A stretch of DNA of 64,000 nucleotides from CAZJHX01 sp964545715 (GTDB lineage: Bacteria > Myxococcota_A > UBA9042 > GCA-2863065), in contig CAZJHX010000027.1 in the NCBI GenBank assembly GCA_964545715.1, positions 1 to 64,000 on the forward strand, in the 5' to 3' direction. This document shows, piece after piece, positions 6,897-14,864 of the stretch. The notes under the pieces are model-generated. The model ran no database searches and was not told where the DNA came from. It saw nothing but the letters and a program-made list of their open reading frames with translations. Every line of letters starts with the position of its first letter. Position 1 is the first letter of the stretch. Made by a program: the position numbers and the translations under genes.

Positions 6897-9251
6897 TCAG
6901 GGGATCGACCTGGCAGGGCGGAAGCCCAGGTAGCGGTCGCGGAGGCCCGGCGAGTAGTCGCCGCGATTCGCCGAACGGACGTAGCGGCCGGAGTAGTACC
7001 AGCAGCCGCCGCGATTGACCCGGTAGGAGCCCCGGGAAGGGCCTGTCGGGTCGGTTTGGCGGCCAGATGCGTAGCTGCCTTTCCAGTCACCCGTCCACTC
7101 CCAGACGTTGCCCAGCATGTCGTACAAACCCCACGCGTTCGCCCGCTTGCGGCCCACGGGATGCGTCTTGCGGCCCGAGTTGCCGCCATGCCACGCCACC
7201 GAGTCCAGCGGCCCGTGGCGCGCCCCCGTCGTCCCCGCGCGCGCGGCGTACTCCCACTCAGCCTCTGTCGGAAGACGGTAGCCCCCACACGACAGCCCCT
7301 TGAACGACACGGTTTTGCCACGGATGGCGTAACAAGCCGGCAACCCCTCGCGCTTGGACAGCGCGTTGCAGTATTTCACCGCGTCAAACCAGGAGACCTG
7401 CTCCACCGGACAGGTGCCGCCGCACGACGAGAAGCGCGACGGTTTGCTGCCCATCACCGACTGGTACTGCGACTGAGTCACCTCCGTGGCCTGCAACAGA
7501 AACGCCCGCGTGATGCGCACCGTGTGCACCGGCCCCTCGTCATCGTCGCGGCCCGACTCCGAGGACTCAGACCCCATCTGGAACGTCCCCGGCGAGATGC
7601 GGACAAACCCCTTCGCAGACGCCGAAGCGGCGGCCGGAGTTGGGGTGGCCGCAAACGTTGCCTGAAGCGTGGTCGTCTGCTTCTCGCGCAGGGACAGCGG
7701 CTTCTTCCACGACCCCAGCTTCGCGTGTTTCACCTCGACACGCTTGGCGCACACCGACACCTTGAACGCCCCCGGCGTGCGACCCACCGTCACGCCGTCG
7801 ACAAGCACGTCGGCGATCAGATCGTTGCCCTTGCTGTCCGCCGCCGACACCGACAGCCCCGCCGGCTTCATCTGTGGGGCCAGCGCCAGGGCGCGGTGCT
7901 GGCCCCGCCCGACCGTCAGGTTCTTCTTGCCCGCCGCGTAGTGGCACGGCCCGCTGACCGTCACGTCGTGTGCGCCGTGGGCGACCTGGAGCTTCTGCGC
8001 GGGCGTGCGGCCGCGCTCCTTGCCGTCCACCAGCACGGTCAGACCCGGCGGCGTTGACGTCACGGTGACCGTGCCGAAGTCCGGCGTCAGGCGCCACGCC
8101 ACCTTGCTGCCCTGCTTCACTGTTACCGACTCGCGGCGCACCACGTGCTGGTCTTTGGTCATCACCACCAGCCGCCGGCCCGGCGCCACCGCTTTCGAAC
8201 ACGGCGTGGGAGACGTCAGTGGCACCCCGTCCACCGCCACCATCGCGCCCGGTGGCGTCGACTCGAACCGCACCACCACCTTGGCGCCGCCCGCGTCTGG
8301 AGACCACTCGCCCGCGTTGCCGCCGATGTCGGCCTCCACCGGCTTCGGCGCAGGGAGCGCGGTCGCGGTCGGGGTGCCGCCCGGCAGCGCCGCCGGACGG
8401 CGGATCAGCCGGTTCATCAGCGCATAGGCCGCCTTGCGTACCCATCGCGCCGGTCGGCCCGCGGTGCGGTCGGCCACCACCGTCACCGCGCAGCGCTTGT
8501 CCAGCTGCTGCAGCGACAACGACACGCTGTCCTTGAAGACCTCAGCCTTCAGCACCATGTTCTCCGACAGCGCGCCGCCCAGCTTGCAGCGCTGATCGTC
8601 GCGCCGCGTCACATCGTGGCTGGCCTTGGCGCGGGCCCGCAGGCGGCGTTGCTCAGCGGCGTCCACGACCAACTGCACCTTGCCGTCGCGCGACAGCTCG
8701 GACTCCAGCAGCCGCCGCACCTGCTTGACGTTGACGCGCTGCCCGCGGGTGGCGTCGACGACCTCGACGGCGATGCGCGGGCTGCGGGACAGATAGCGCG
8801 TGATGGCCGCCTCCGCCTCGGCGACGTGAGACTTGCCCGACACCAGCAGCCCGCCCTGCCACGACCACACGTACGCGCGCGGCACCGCGCACGCGCCCCC
8901 CGTCTTGCACACGCCCAGCTCGGTCGCCATCTGCCGGTCGCACTTCAGCAGGTCCGGGCGCCACGGCAGCGTCTTGCACTGCCGGTCCGACTCGTAGCCG
9001 TCTACGTTCAGCGCGACCAGCTTCAGGCCGTCGTCCGCATACCGTTTGCGCAGCGCCTCCCACCGGGGCGCCGCCGCCTTGCAGGGCTCGCAATAGTCCG
9101 AGTAGACCTCCACCACGACCACCCGCACCCCGGGCTCGTCGAGCCACCGCGCCAGCTGCACCGCAAGGCTCTCCGTCGCCGCCGCCGGTGCGCATACGGC
9201 CGCCACAAGACAGGTAACGACAAATGCGGATGCCAGGCGACGATGACTCAC
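6897..9251 (-). CDS. DGR target 2: exported thioredoxin-PEGA-FGE-like variable protein
   Basis: About 784 residues from a GTG at 9251; no ATG lies between it and the first motif. The layout is as in target 1: a signal segment ending APAAA, a thioredoxin-like domain with CEPC (about residues 52-55), three PEGA-type repeats (e.g. STPPGAMVAVDG and STPPGLTVLVDG), and an FGE-like domain from about 544, with VR encoding about 740-780. Residues 1 to about 540 are diverged from target 1, while the rest is identical. Extra Cys pairs in the N-terminal half fit an oxidising, extracytoplasmic location. The start is uncertain because no clear ribosome binding site is seen. Confidence 0.92.
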   Translation of the reverse strand: MSHRRLASAFVVTCLVAAVCAPAAATESLAVQLARWLDEPGVRVVVVEVYSDYCEPCKAAAPRWEALRKRYADDGLKLVALNVDGYESDRQCKTLPWRPDLLKCDRQMATELGVCKTGGACAVPRAYVWSWQGGLLVSGKSHVAEAEAAITRYLSRSPRIAVEVVDATRGQRVNVKQVRRLLESELSRDGKVQLVVDAAEQRRLRARAKASHDVTRRDDQRCKLGGALSENMVLKAEVFKDSVSLSLQQLDKRCAVTVVADRTAGRPARWVRKAAYALMNRLIRRPAALPGGTPTATALPAPKPVEADIGGNAGEWSPDAGGAKVVVRFESTPPGAMVAVDGVPLTSPTPCSKAVAPGRRLVVMTKDQHVVRRESVTVKQGSKVAWRLTPDFGTVTVTSTPPGLTVLVDGKERGRTPAQKLQVAHGAHDVTVSGPCHYAAGKKNLTVGRGQHRALALAPQMKPAGLSVSAADSKGNDLIADVLVDGVTVGRTPGAFKVSVCAKRVEVKHAKLGSWKKPLSLREKQTTTLQATFAATPTPAAASASAKGFVRISPGTFQMGSESSESGRDDDEGPVHTVRITRAFLLQATEVTQSQYQSVMGSKPSRFSSCGGTCPVEQVSWFDAVKYCNALSKREGLPACYAIRGKTVSFKGLSCGGYRLPTEAEWEYAARAGTTGARHGPLDSVAWHGGNSGRKTHPVGRKRANAWGLYDMLGNVWEWTGDWKGSYASGRQTDPTGPSRGSYRVNRGGCWYYSGRYVRSANRGDYSPGLRDRYLGFRPARSIP
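6910..7034 (-). other. DGR variable region VR2
   Basis: Variable region at the 3' end of target 2. It is base-for-base identical to VR1 (2209-2333), including all 16 adenine-derived substitutions relative to TR. Independent mutagenic homing events would not give the same 16 outcomes. The diversified state was therefore copied between loci by duplication or gene conversion after the last homing event. Confidence 0.94.
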
Positions 9252-9358
9252 AGTATGTGCAAGGCTGTCACAGGTGTCGGGACCGGCGCAATGATACCGT
9301 CTCTGCTGTCGAGTGGCGCTGGGCAGCCTGAATGTGTGGGAGAGAGCTGGGCGGCAGA

Positions 9359-10015
9359 CTATAGCTGCAGCGGCGCGCCCTGCCAGTCGTGGACGGTCAT
9401 GGCCGACTTCACGTAGGGGTACCAGGGCAGGGTGCTGCGGTCCTGGCGGACCAGCGCTGTGATGGACGTGTAGGCTTCGATACCTGACCCGTCCGCCAGC
9501 ATCTGCGCGGTCGGCTGGCCCTCGAAATACATCAGCTGCCCCTCGGTCTTGAAGCCGGCCTTCTCGTTGACCCGCTGACTCGCTGCGTTGCCCGCGTTGT
9601 AGGCGCACTGAACGCGGTCGCACTTGAAGTGTTCGAAGCCCAGCACGGCCAGGCTCTTGGCGGCGGCCGTTGCGATGCCGCGACCCGTGTGCGACGTGCG
9701 CACCCAGTAGCCGATCTCCAGGCCAAGGGCGTTGAGCGTGCGGCGCATCAGTGACGCGCAGCCGACAAGCTCGTCATCCACAAACAGGTGAAAGGTGTAC
9801 TCTGTGCCGCCCCAGTACGCGGCCTGGACCTCGACCAGCCGCTCGTATTGCGTCTCCACGGTCTGCTCCAGATGGGCCCAGGGCATGAAAGCGCGCAGCT
9901 CGGGCAGGCTGAGTTGAATCGCGTCCACGAGCTGCTGTGCATGGTGAGGCGCCGGCGGCAGCAGCGTCAAAGCGCCGTGCCCACCCACATATTCGACTCG
10001 TGATGGTGGCTTCAT
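9359..10015 (-). CDS. GNAT-family N-acetyltransferase (RimJ/RimL type)
   Basis: 218-residue protein resembling RimJ/RimL ribosomal-protein or small-molecule acetyltransferases. The acetyl-CoA-binding region is visible as IGYWVRTSHTGRGIATAAAKSL (from about residue 100; cut into IGYWVR and GRGIATAA), followed by the typical NAASQRVNEKAGF helix. The substrate cannot be predicted. A TACGAT hexamer lies 6 nt before the ATG and no Shine-Dalgarno is seen, suggesting a leaderless mRNA. The gene lies just upstream of DGR target 2, with a 107-base gap, but need not be functionally linked. Confidence 0.88.
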   Translation of the reverse strand: MKPPSRVEYVGGHGALTLLPPAPHHAQQLVDAIQLSLPELRAFMPWAHLEQTVETQYERLVEVQAAYWGGTEYTFHLFVDDELVGCASLMRRTLNALGLEIGYWVRTSHTGRGIATAAAKSLAVLGFEHFKCDRVQCAYNAGNAASQRVNEKAGFKTEGQLMYFEGQPTAQMLADGSGIEAYTSITALVRQDRSTLPWYPYVKSAMTVHDWQGAPLQL

Positions 10016-10021
10016 GCCCCG

Positions 10022-10027
10022 ATCGTA
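10022..10027 (-). promoter_or_regulatory. Candidate -10 hexamer, GNAT gene
   Basis: TACGAT on the minus strand with a 6-nt spacer to the ATG at 10015. It belongs to the recurrent TAnnnT pattern before start codons in this window. Confidence 0.45.
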
Positions 10028-10164
10028 CTGCGGTCACGAAAAAAAACATCCGCCCGGAAAAAACTTTTCGCCATGTGATCCGTTTCCCGGCACCGAGCGT
10101 AGAGATGCTGACTGAGACATCGCGCTCTCTGTCTACAACCTAACGAAATAAAGGAGCTTTCAAA

Positions 10165-10374
10165 ATGACCAGCCTCTTCCTGAGTATCTTGAGCGTCGTC
10201 GCAATCAACACCGCCGACATCCCGGCGGATGCATGCGCAATTCACAATGCGGCCGGCACAAGCTGCGCCGCCGTCACCTTTGAGCCAATGCTCATCGGCG
10301 CAGCCAGCGATGAGCTGACGGTAATCGAGATCACCGAGCCGCTGGTTATCGAGGTCGACCTCGACGAGGTCTGA
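10165..10374 (+). CDS. Small secreted-like protein of unknown function
   Basis: 69-residue protein preceded by a strong ribosome binding site (AAAGGAG, 8 nt before ATG). The N-terminus (SLFLSILSVVAIN) is hydrophobic and may be a signal or anchor. Two Cys residues (about 28 and 36) and a strongly acidic end (EVDLDEV) follow. No family was recognised. The clear ribosome binding site and the separate 149-base upstream region argue that it is a real gene. It converges on the racemase gene with a 19-base gap. Confidence 0.6.
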   Translation: MTSLFLSILSVVAINTADIPADACAIHNAAGTSCAAVTFEPMLIGAASDELTVIEITEPLVIEVDLDEV

Positions 10375-10393
10375 GCCGCCTCGGGCGCCTTAT

Positions 10394-11095
10394 CTAATTT
10401 TGTTTTGCATATGCGACCACGGCGCTGACCAGCGCGGCGGTCGAGTTGATGAGGGGGACAGTGACGTCCTCCGTCCGGAGCACCAGGGGAATCTCGGTGC
10501 AGCCGGCCACGATAACCTCTGCACCGCGCTCGATTTGGGCGTCGGCCAGCGCCCGCATCCCACCCCTCACCGCGTCTGACAGCTCACCCCGCTTGATGAA
10601 GCTGAGCACGTTCATGAACTCGGTGAGCTCGGCGGGTGTCGGCACGATGGTGCTCAGGCCCCGCGCCGCGAACGCGCGCTGATAAAGCTCGGCCTGCAGA
10701 CACCCCTGCGCCGCCATGATCCCGGCGACCTGCAGCTGTGGCGCCTGTCGCGCGGCCTGGTCGCAGGTCGCGTCCAGGATGCTGATCAAGTCGATGCTGA
10801 CCGCGGCCCGGATCTCCGCTTGAAACGCGTGCGCCGCGTTGCACGGCATGGCCAGGGCATGCGCGCCGGCCGCCTCCAGACGACGCGCCATCGCCGCCAG
10901 ATACGGCCCCGGCGACGGCCCGGTGCCCGCGATCCCCGCATTGCGGTTGGGCACGTGCGGGTTGTTGTCGATGATCAGATGAATGTGGTCCTGGTCGCGC
11001 TCCGCCGGCGTCGCGGCCACCACGCGTGCAAAGAAGTCCACCGTCGCCGCCGGACCCAGGCCCCCCAGCACGCCGATGATCCGTGCATCAGCCAA
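10394..11095 (-). CDS. Aspartate/glutamate racemase family protein
   Basis: 233 residues from a TTG at 11095 that overlaps the end of the preceding desulfhydrase gene. It starts with the family signature IGVLGGLGPAATVDFF. The two catalytic cysteines are seen in MPCNAAH and AGCTEIPLVL, so it should be a cofactor-independent racemase, most likely acting on aspartate or a related amino acid. Coupling with a D-cysteine desulfhydrase suggests D-amino acid metabolism. The start codon is inferred; a more distal GTG or ATG would run deeper into the neighbour. Confidence 0.85.
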   Translation of the reverse strand: MADARIIGVLGGLGPAATVDFFARVVAATPAERDQDHIHLIIDNNPHVPNRNAGIAGTGPSPGPYLAAMARRLEAAGAHALAMPCNAAHAFQAEIRAAVSIDLISILDATCDQAARQAPQLQVAGIMAAQGCLQAELYQRAFAARGLSTIVPTPAELTEFMNVLSFIKRGELSDAVRGGMRALADAQIERGAEVIVAGCTEIPLVLRTEDVTVPLINSTAALVSAVVAYAKQN

Positions 11096-12086
11096 GCAGC
11101 ATGTCCCGATATGCGTACAGCGACGGCGCACCGCCCGTATGCAGAAACAGCACGCGCTGTCCGGCCGTGAAGCGACCCTCGCGGACCATGCCGATCAGCC
11201 CGGCCATCGCCTTGCCCGTGTACACCGGGTCCAGCAGCAGGCCCTCCAAGCGGGCGCACATCCGCACGGCCTCGATCATGGTGTCCGTCGGCAGCGAGTA
11301 TCCGTCGCCCACAAAGTCGTCTCGCACGCGCACGGCGGTCGCGTCCACGCAGCCCGCTGCGCCTACCAGGTCACAGCACGCCTGAGCCAACGCCAGAATC
11401 GACGCCTCCTGCTTCGCCTGGGGGTGTCGCACGCTCACCCCGGTCACCGGCAGCCGCGCGTTGCAGCCTTCGAGCGCGGTCAGCAGCCCCGCATGGGTGC
11501 CGCCGCTGCCGCTTGCACACACGACGGCGTCCAGCGCCAGCCCCATCTGAAACGTCTGCGCCAGCAGCTCCTCGCCGCATGACGCGTAACCCAGCGCCCC
11601 CAAAGCGTTGGAGCCGCCGCCCGGGATGACGTACGCCTTGCGGCCCTCGGCTGCCAGCGCCTGTGCTTCGGCGTGCATCGCCGCCCTCAGGTCGGTGCCG
11701 CCAGGCACTACGATCTTCTTCTCCACGCCCAGCAGGTCGTACAGGAAGTTGTTGCCGCTGGCGTTCGGGTCGAAGCTGTTCGGGACGCGCTCCTCCAGCA
11801 CCAGCCGGCACTTCAAACCCTCCTTGACCGCGGCGCCCAGTGTCAGCCTGCAGTGATTGGACTGCACGGCGCCGCACGTGATCAGCGTATCGGCGCCCTG
11901 CGCCAGCGCGTCCGCGACCAGAAACTCCAGCTTTCGCGTCTTGTTGCCGCCGCCGGCCAGGCCCAGCCGATCGTCGCGCTTGACCCAGATATCAGGCCCA
12001 CCCAGCGCAGCGGTCAGATTGGGCAGGTGGTGAATCGGGGTCGGGCCGGCGGTATATCGGCGACGGGGAAAGCGAGCCAGGTGCAT
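11088..12086 (-). CDS. dcyD: D-cysteine desulfhydrase / ACC deaminase family enzyme
   Basis: 332-residue PLP enzyme of fold type II. The PLP lysine lies in GGGNKTRKLEF (about residues 45-55), and the ligand loop CGAVQSNHCRLT follows. The GSGGTHAGLLTAL phosphate-binding stretch is also present. Length and motifs match bacterial D-cysteine desulfhydrases, which turn D-cysteine into pyruvate, H2S and ammonia. ACC deaminase is the close alternative. A GGAGG ribosome binding site precedes the ATG. It is the first gene of a two-gene operon with the racemase. Confidence 0.9.
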   Translation of the reverse strand: MHLARFPRRRYTAGPTPIHHLPNLTAALGGPDIWVKRDDRLGLAGGGNKTRKLEFLVADALAQGADTLITCGAVQSNHCRLTLGAAVKEGLKCRLVLEERVPNSFDPNASGNNFLYDLLGVEKKIVVPGGTDLRAAMHAEAQALAAEGRKAYVIPGGGSNALGALGYASCGEELLAQTFQMGLALDAVVCASGSGGTHAGLLTALEGCNARLPVTGVSVRHPQAKQEASILALAQACCDLVGAAGCVDATAVRVRDDFVGDGYSLPTDTMIEAVRMCARLEGLLLDPVYTGKAMAGLIGMVREGRFTAGQRVLFLHTGGAPSLYAYRDMLLG

Positions 12087-12122
12087 GAGTCCTCCACAGA
12101 AGAAGGCGAACTGTAGCAGACC

Positions 12123-13361
12123 TCAGAAGCCGGCCGCGACTCCGAAGAAGGCCTCATGCCGTACGTAATTCCAGATGGTCAGGTCCGTTCTGATGCCGAC
12201 GGTCGTCGGAGCCACGACCTGGCTGCGGAAGTTGGAGCGCACCATGTCCAGCCGATAGTGCAGGCTGAGGCGCAGCCACTTCGTGGTGACCACTCGAATG
12301 GACGCGTGCCCACCGATCAGCTCGCCGGTGCGCTCCGCGTGGCTGATCTCCATCGTGTCCGACGACGGCTGGAACTCGGCGAAGTTGAGCGGGCTCCACT
12401 CGGCGTCCAGCGCCATGGTCACGTGGCTGCCCAGCTCCAGATACGAGCGCAGTGAGAGCCGATGCTGGATGTAGTAGCCGCCCCAGGTCGACGTGCGAAA
12501 GTCGCGCGTGAGGCTGAGCGTGATCGTGCCGGACCCCCCGATGAGCCAGCCGGCCTCCAGCTCGCCGATCACGTGTTGAAACCGCGCCGCCGGCTGCGAC
12601 AGCGAGTCGCCGTAGCCGACGCGCAGGCCGCCAAAGAAGTACCGGGTCATCTGACCCTCGATCCCGGTCGACACCCGCAGGGGGCGCTGGTCCGGTGTAG
12701 CGTCGATCGCGGCCGGCTCGCTCCAGGCGTGAAACGTCTGGTCCAGCGACACGTCCAGTACGCCGCGCCGGGCAAACTGCCACCGCAGGACGCCGCGCAG
12801 CATGTGCGCCGTGTAGTCCGCGTCGGCCCGCTCCGAGTAGCCGGCCGCCGTGTTTTCGTACGACACGAGCCCGGCCACCGGCGACCGCCCGTGCAGCGAC
12901 AGCTCGACTCCGGCGTGGTTCACCGTGTGCGAGACCGGCACCGTAATCGCGCGATCCGTGGGCTCCGAGCTGCGGCGCACCGAGTCGAACAAGGTCACCG
13001 TAAACGGCCCGTGAGGCGCGAATCGAAGGCGCAGATGCGCGTCCACCCCCGATGCGTCGGGCGGCTCCGGTGCGTCTGGCGCGTCCAGGTTGACGCGCAG
13101 GTCCGCCATGGCGCCAAAGGTCAGATCGAGGGCGCCCGGCGACGGCGTGTGCAGATGGAGGCGCGGCAGCAGCCGCAGGACGGGGGCGTGGATCCGGTCC
13201 ACAGTCGCATCTCGGCGCAGCGGATTGCTGTCAAAGCCGCTGAGCAGGGCGAGCTCGCCGCGCAGCATCAGCGACTCTAGCGGACGCGACGTCCGCCGTG
13301 GCGCAGTCGGCGGCGCGAGCGCGATCGCGACCGCCACGGTGGCGAGAATCGATGATGACAT
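12123..13361 (-). CDS. Outer-membrane beta-barrel protein, unknown function
   Basis: 412-residue protein with a short N-terminal hydrophobic segment (SSSILATVAVAIALA). A long run of alternating hydrophobic/polar strands follows, ending in an aromatic-rich C-terminus (VRHEAFFGVAAGF with terminal Phe), the usual outer-membrane barrel end signal. No named family was recognised. It is divergent from the phosphodiesterase gene with only 31 bases between the start codons. Confidence 0.75.
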   Translation of the reverse strand: MSSSILATVAVAIALAPPTAPRRTSRPLESLMLRGELALLSGFDSNPLRRDATVDRIHAPVLRLLPRLHLHTPSPGALDLTFGAMADLRVNLDAPDAPEPPDASGVDAHLRLRFAPHGPFTVTLFDSVRRSSEPTDRAITVPVSHTVNHAGVELSLHGRSPVAGLVSYENTAAGYSERADADYTAHMLRGVLRWQFARRGVLDVSLDQTFHAWSEPAAIDATPDQRPLRVSTGIEGQMTRYFFGGLRVGYGDSLSQPAARFQHVIGELEAGWLIGGSGTITLSLTRDFRTSTWGGYYIQHRLSLRSYLELGSHVTMALDAEWSPLNFAEFQPSSDTMEISHAERTGELIGGHASIRVVTTKWLRLSLHYRLDMVRSNFRSQVVAPTTVGIRTDLTIWNYVRHEAFFGVAAGF

Positions 13362-13368
13362 CCGGCAC

Positions 13369-13374
13369 AGGGTA
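13369..13374 (-). promoter_or_regulatory. Candidate -10 hexamer, beta-barrel gene
   Basis: TACCCT on the minus strand, 7 nt before the ATG at 13361. It lies back to back with the plus-strand hexamer at 13379-13384. Confidence 0.45.
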
Positions 13375-13378
13375 CCTG

Positions 13379-13384
13379 TAAGGT
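13379..13384 (+). promoter_or_regulatory. Candidate -10 hexamer, phosphodiesterase gene
   Basis: TAAGGT, 8 nt before the ATG at 13393, with no Shine-Dalgarno. Its upstream promoter part must lie inside the divergent gene. Confidence 0.45.
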
Positions 13385-13392
13385 CCGCGCCG

Positions 13393-14823
13393 ATGTCGGA
13401 TTTTGACCGGTGCATCCTGATCCTGGTGGACGGCGCTCGCGCGGACGTCTTCGCGGAGCTGTTGGCGGCCGGCGAGCTGCCCAACTGTAAAGCGCTGTTC
13501 GCCGACCGGGGCGGCTTTCAGCGCGGTACGACCGCCATGCCGTCGGTCTCGGGTCCGGCGCACCTCCCGCCCATCACCGGGTGTTATCCCGGGCGCTCCA
13601 ACATCCCGGGGATCCGATGGTTTGATCGCCAGCGGTACGCGCAGTCGGCGTTTCAGGGCCAACGCGTCCGGTCGTACATGGGTCTGAACAAGACGGCCCG
13701 CATGAACCGCGAGGTCAGCGCTACGACGCCCAGCATGTGGGAGAGCTTTCCCGACGGCGCGGCGATGTTCTGCTGGTTCACGCGCGGCTTGCAGCCCGGC
13801 GGCAACCTGACCCGCGGGGCCAAGGTCACCAGCTGGATCAAGGGCGCCGTGACCCGCAAGTGGGAGGCCGGCGATGCTGCTTCGGGCGAGCGCCTGCTGG
13901 CGGCCGCGCGCGGTGATTGGCCGTTCGTGTTCACGGTCTTTCCGACCATCGACGAGCTGGGGCACGGCCAGGGCCCGCTGTCGGATGACTCTCGGCAGGC
14001 GTACCGCTCTTTCGACGGCTTTTTGCCAAAGCTGCGCGACGCACTTCACGAAAACGGGGACGCAGACCGCACCCTGATCGTGGCGACCAGCGACCACGGC
14101 CAGTCGGCCACGCACACGCACTTCGACCTGCGCGCGCTCGTAAAGCGGCACTGCAAGCGCGTGATGCACTTCCCCTTCGCGTGGCTGCGGTGGTTCGACT
14201 GCGATGCGGTCTCCAACGTCTCGGGCAACGCGCTGGCGCATCTCAGCTTTCGGGGCCCCAGCGGCTGGGCTGAGCGGCCCGACGTGACCCGCTCAGGCAC
14301 GCCGGCCGCCACCGTGGTCGAGGCGCTGCTGGCCGAGGAGGCCATCGAGTTGGTGGTCCACCGGGAGGGCGACCGACTCCGCATCCGCAGTCGAAAGGGC
14401 GCTGCGCTGCTCTCGCGAGACGGCGGGACGCTGATGTACGACGTGGAAGGCGCCGACCCGTTCGGCCTGCCGCCGCTGCCCGGCAAAATGACCGACTCCG
14501 AGGCCTATGCGCTGACCGTCGACTCCGACCATCCCGACGCGTTGGTGCAGTGGGAGCAGCTGTTCTGGTCCCCGCGCTGCGGCGATGTCGTCTTGACCTC
14601 CGCGCCGGGATACGACCTGCGGACGCACTTCGAGTACCAGGATCACAAGGGCAGCCACGGCTCCACCTGGTGGGAGCACATGCACGTGCCTATCCTGGCT
14701 TCGACGCCCCTTCGAGCCGATGCTCGCACCGTCGATGTTTTCCCGACCGTTTTGAACGCTTTGGGCCGCCCGTTGCCCGATCAGCCGATCGACGGCCGCG
14801 ACCTCAAACCGGCCTCGGTGTAG
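13393..14823 (+). CDS. Type I phosphodiesterase / nucleotide pyrophosphatase-like protein
   Basis: 476-residue cytoplasmic-looking member of the alkaline phosphatase superfamily. The first metal site and nucleophile region are visible as LILVDGARADVF (about 8-19) and GTTAMPSVSGPAH with the Thr/Ser nucleophile. Later metal ligands lie in TIDELGHGQG (about 193) and ATSDHGQSATHTH (about 230). The C-terminal HKGSHGSTWWEHMHVPIL matches family architecture. The substrate is unknown. No signal peptide is present. It is followed by a peptidase and a glycosyltransferase, so a role with cell-envelope precursors is possible. Confidence 0.85.
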   Translation: MSDFDRCILILVDGARADVFAELLAAGELPNCKALFADRGGFQRGTTAMPSVSGPAHLPPITGCYPGRSNIPGIRWFDRQRYAQSAFQGQRVRSYMGLNKTARMNREVSATTPSMWESFPDGAAMFCWFTRGLQPGGNLTRGAKVTSWIKGAVTRKWEAGDAASGERLLAAARGDWPFVFTVFPTIDELGHGQGPLSDDSRQAYRSFDGFLPKLRDALHENGDADRTLIVATSDHGQSATHTHFDLRALVKRHCKRVMHFPFAWLRWFDCDAVSNVSGNALAHLSFRGPSGWAERPDVTRSGTPAATVVEALLAEEAIELVVHREGDRLRIRSRKGAALLSRDGGTLMYDVEGADPFGLPPLPGKMTDSEAYALTVDSDHPDALVQWEQLFWSPRCGDVVLTSAPGYDLRTHFEYQDHKGSHGSTWWEHMHVPILASTPLRADARTVDVFPTVLNALGRPLPDQPIDGRDLKPASV

Positions 14824-14864
14824 CGAACGATGGGCCCCCAGGTGCACGCAAGTTCGGGATATCC

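Larger units (their letters stand above)
4702..7633. repeat. DGR duplication, copy 2
   Basis: Second copy of the near-identical block at 1-2932. It contains a complete TR, reverse transcriptase, avd, HRDC gene, VR and the FGE-like 3' part of the second target gene. The junction at 7633 falls at the domain boundary between the PEGA repeats and the FGE-like domain. Upstream of it (in gene direction) the two targets are clearly diverged paralogues. The left end may extend to about 4692, but copy 1 is cut there and cannot be compared. Confidence 0.95.
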
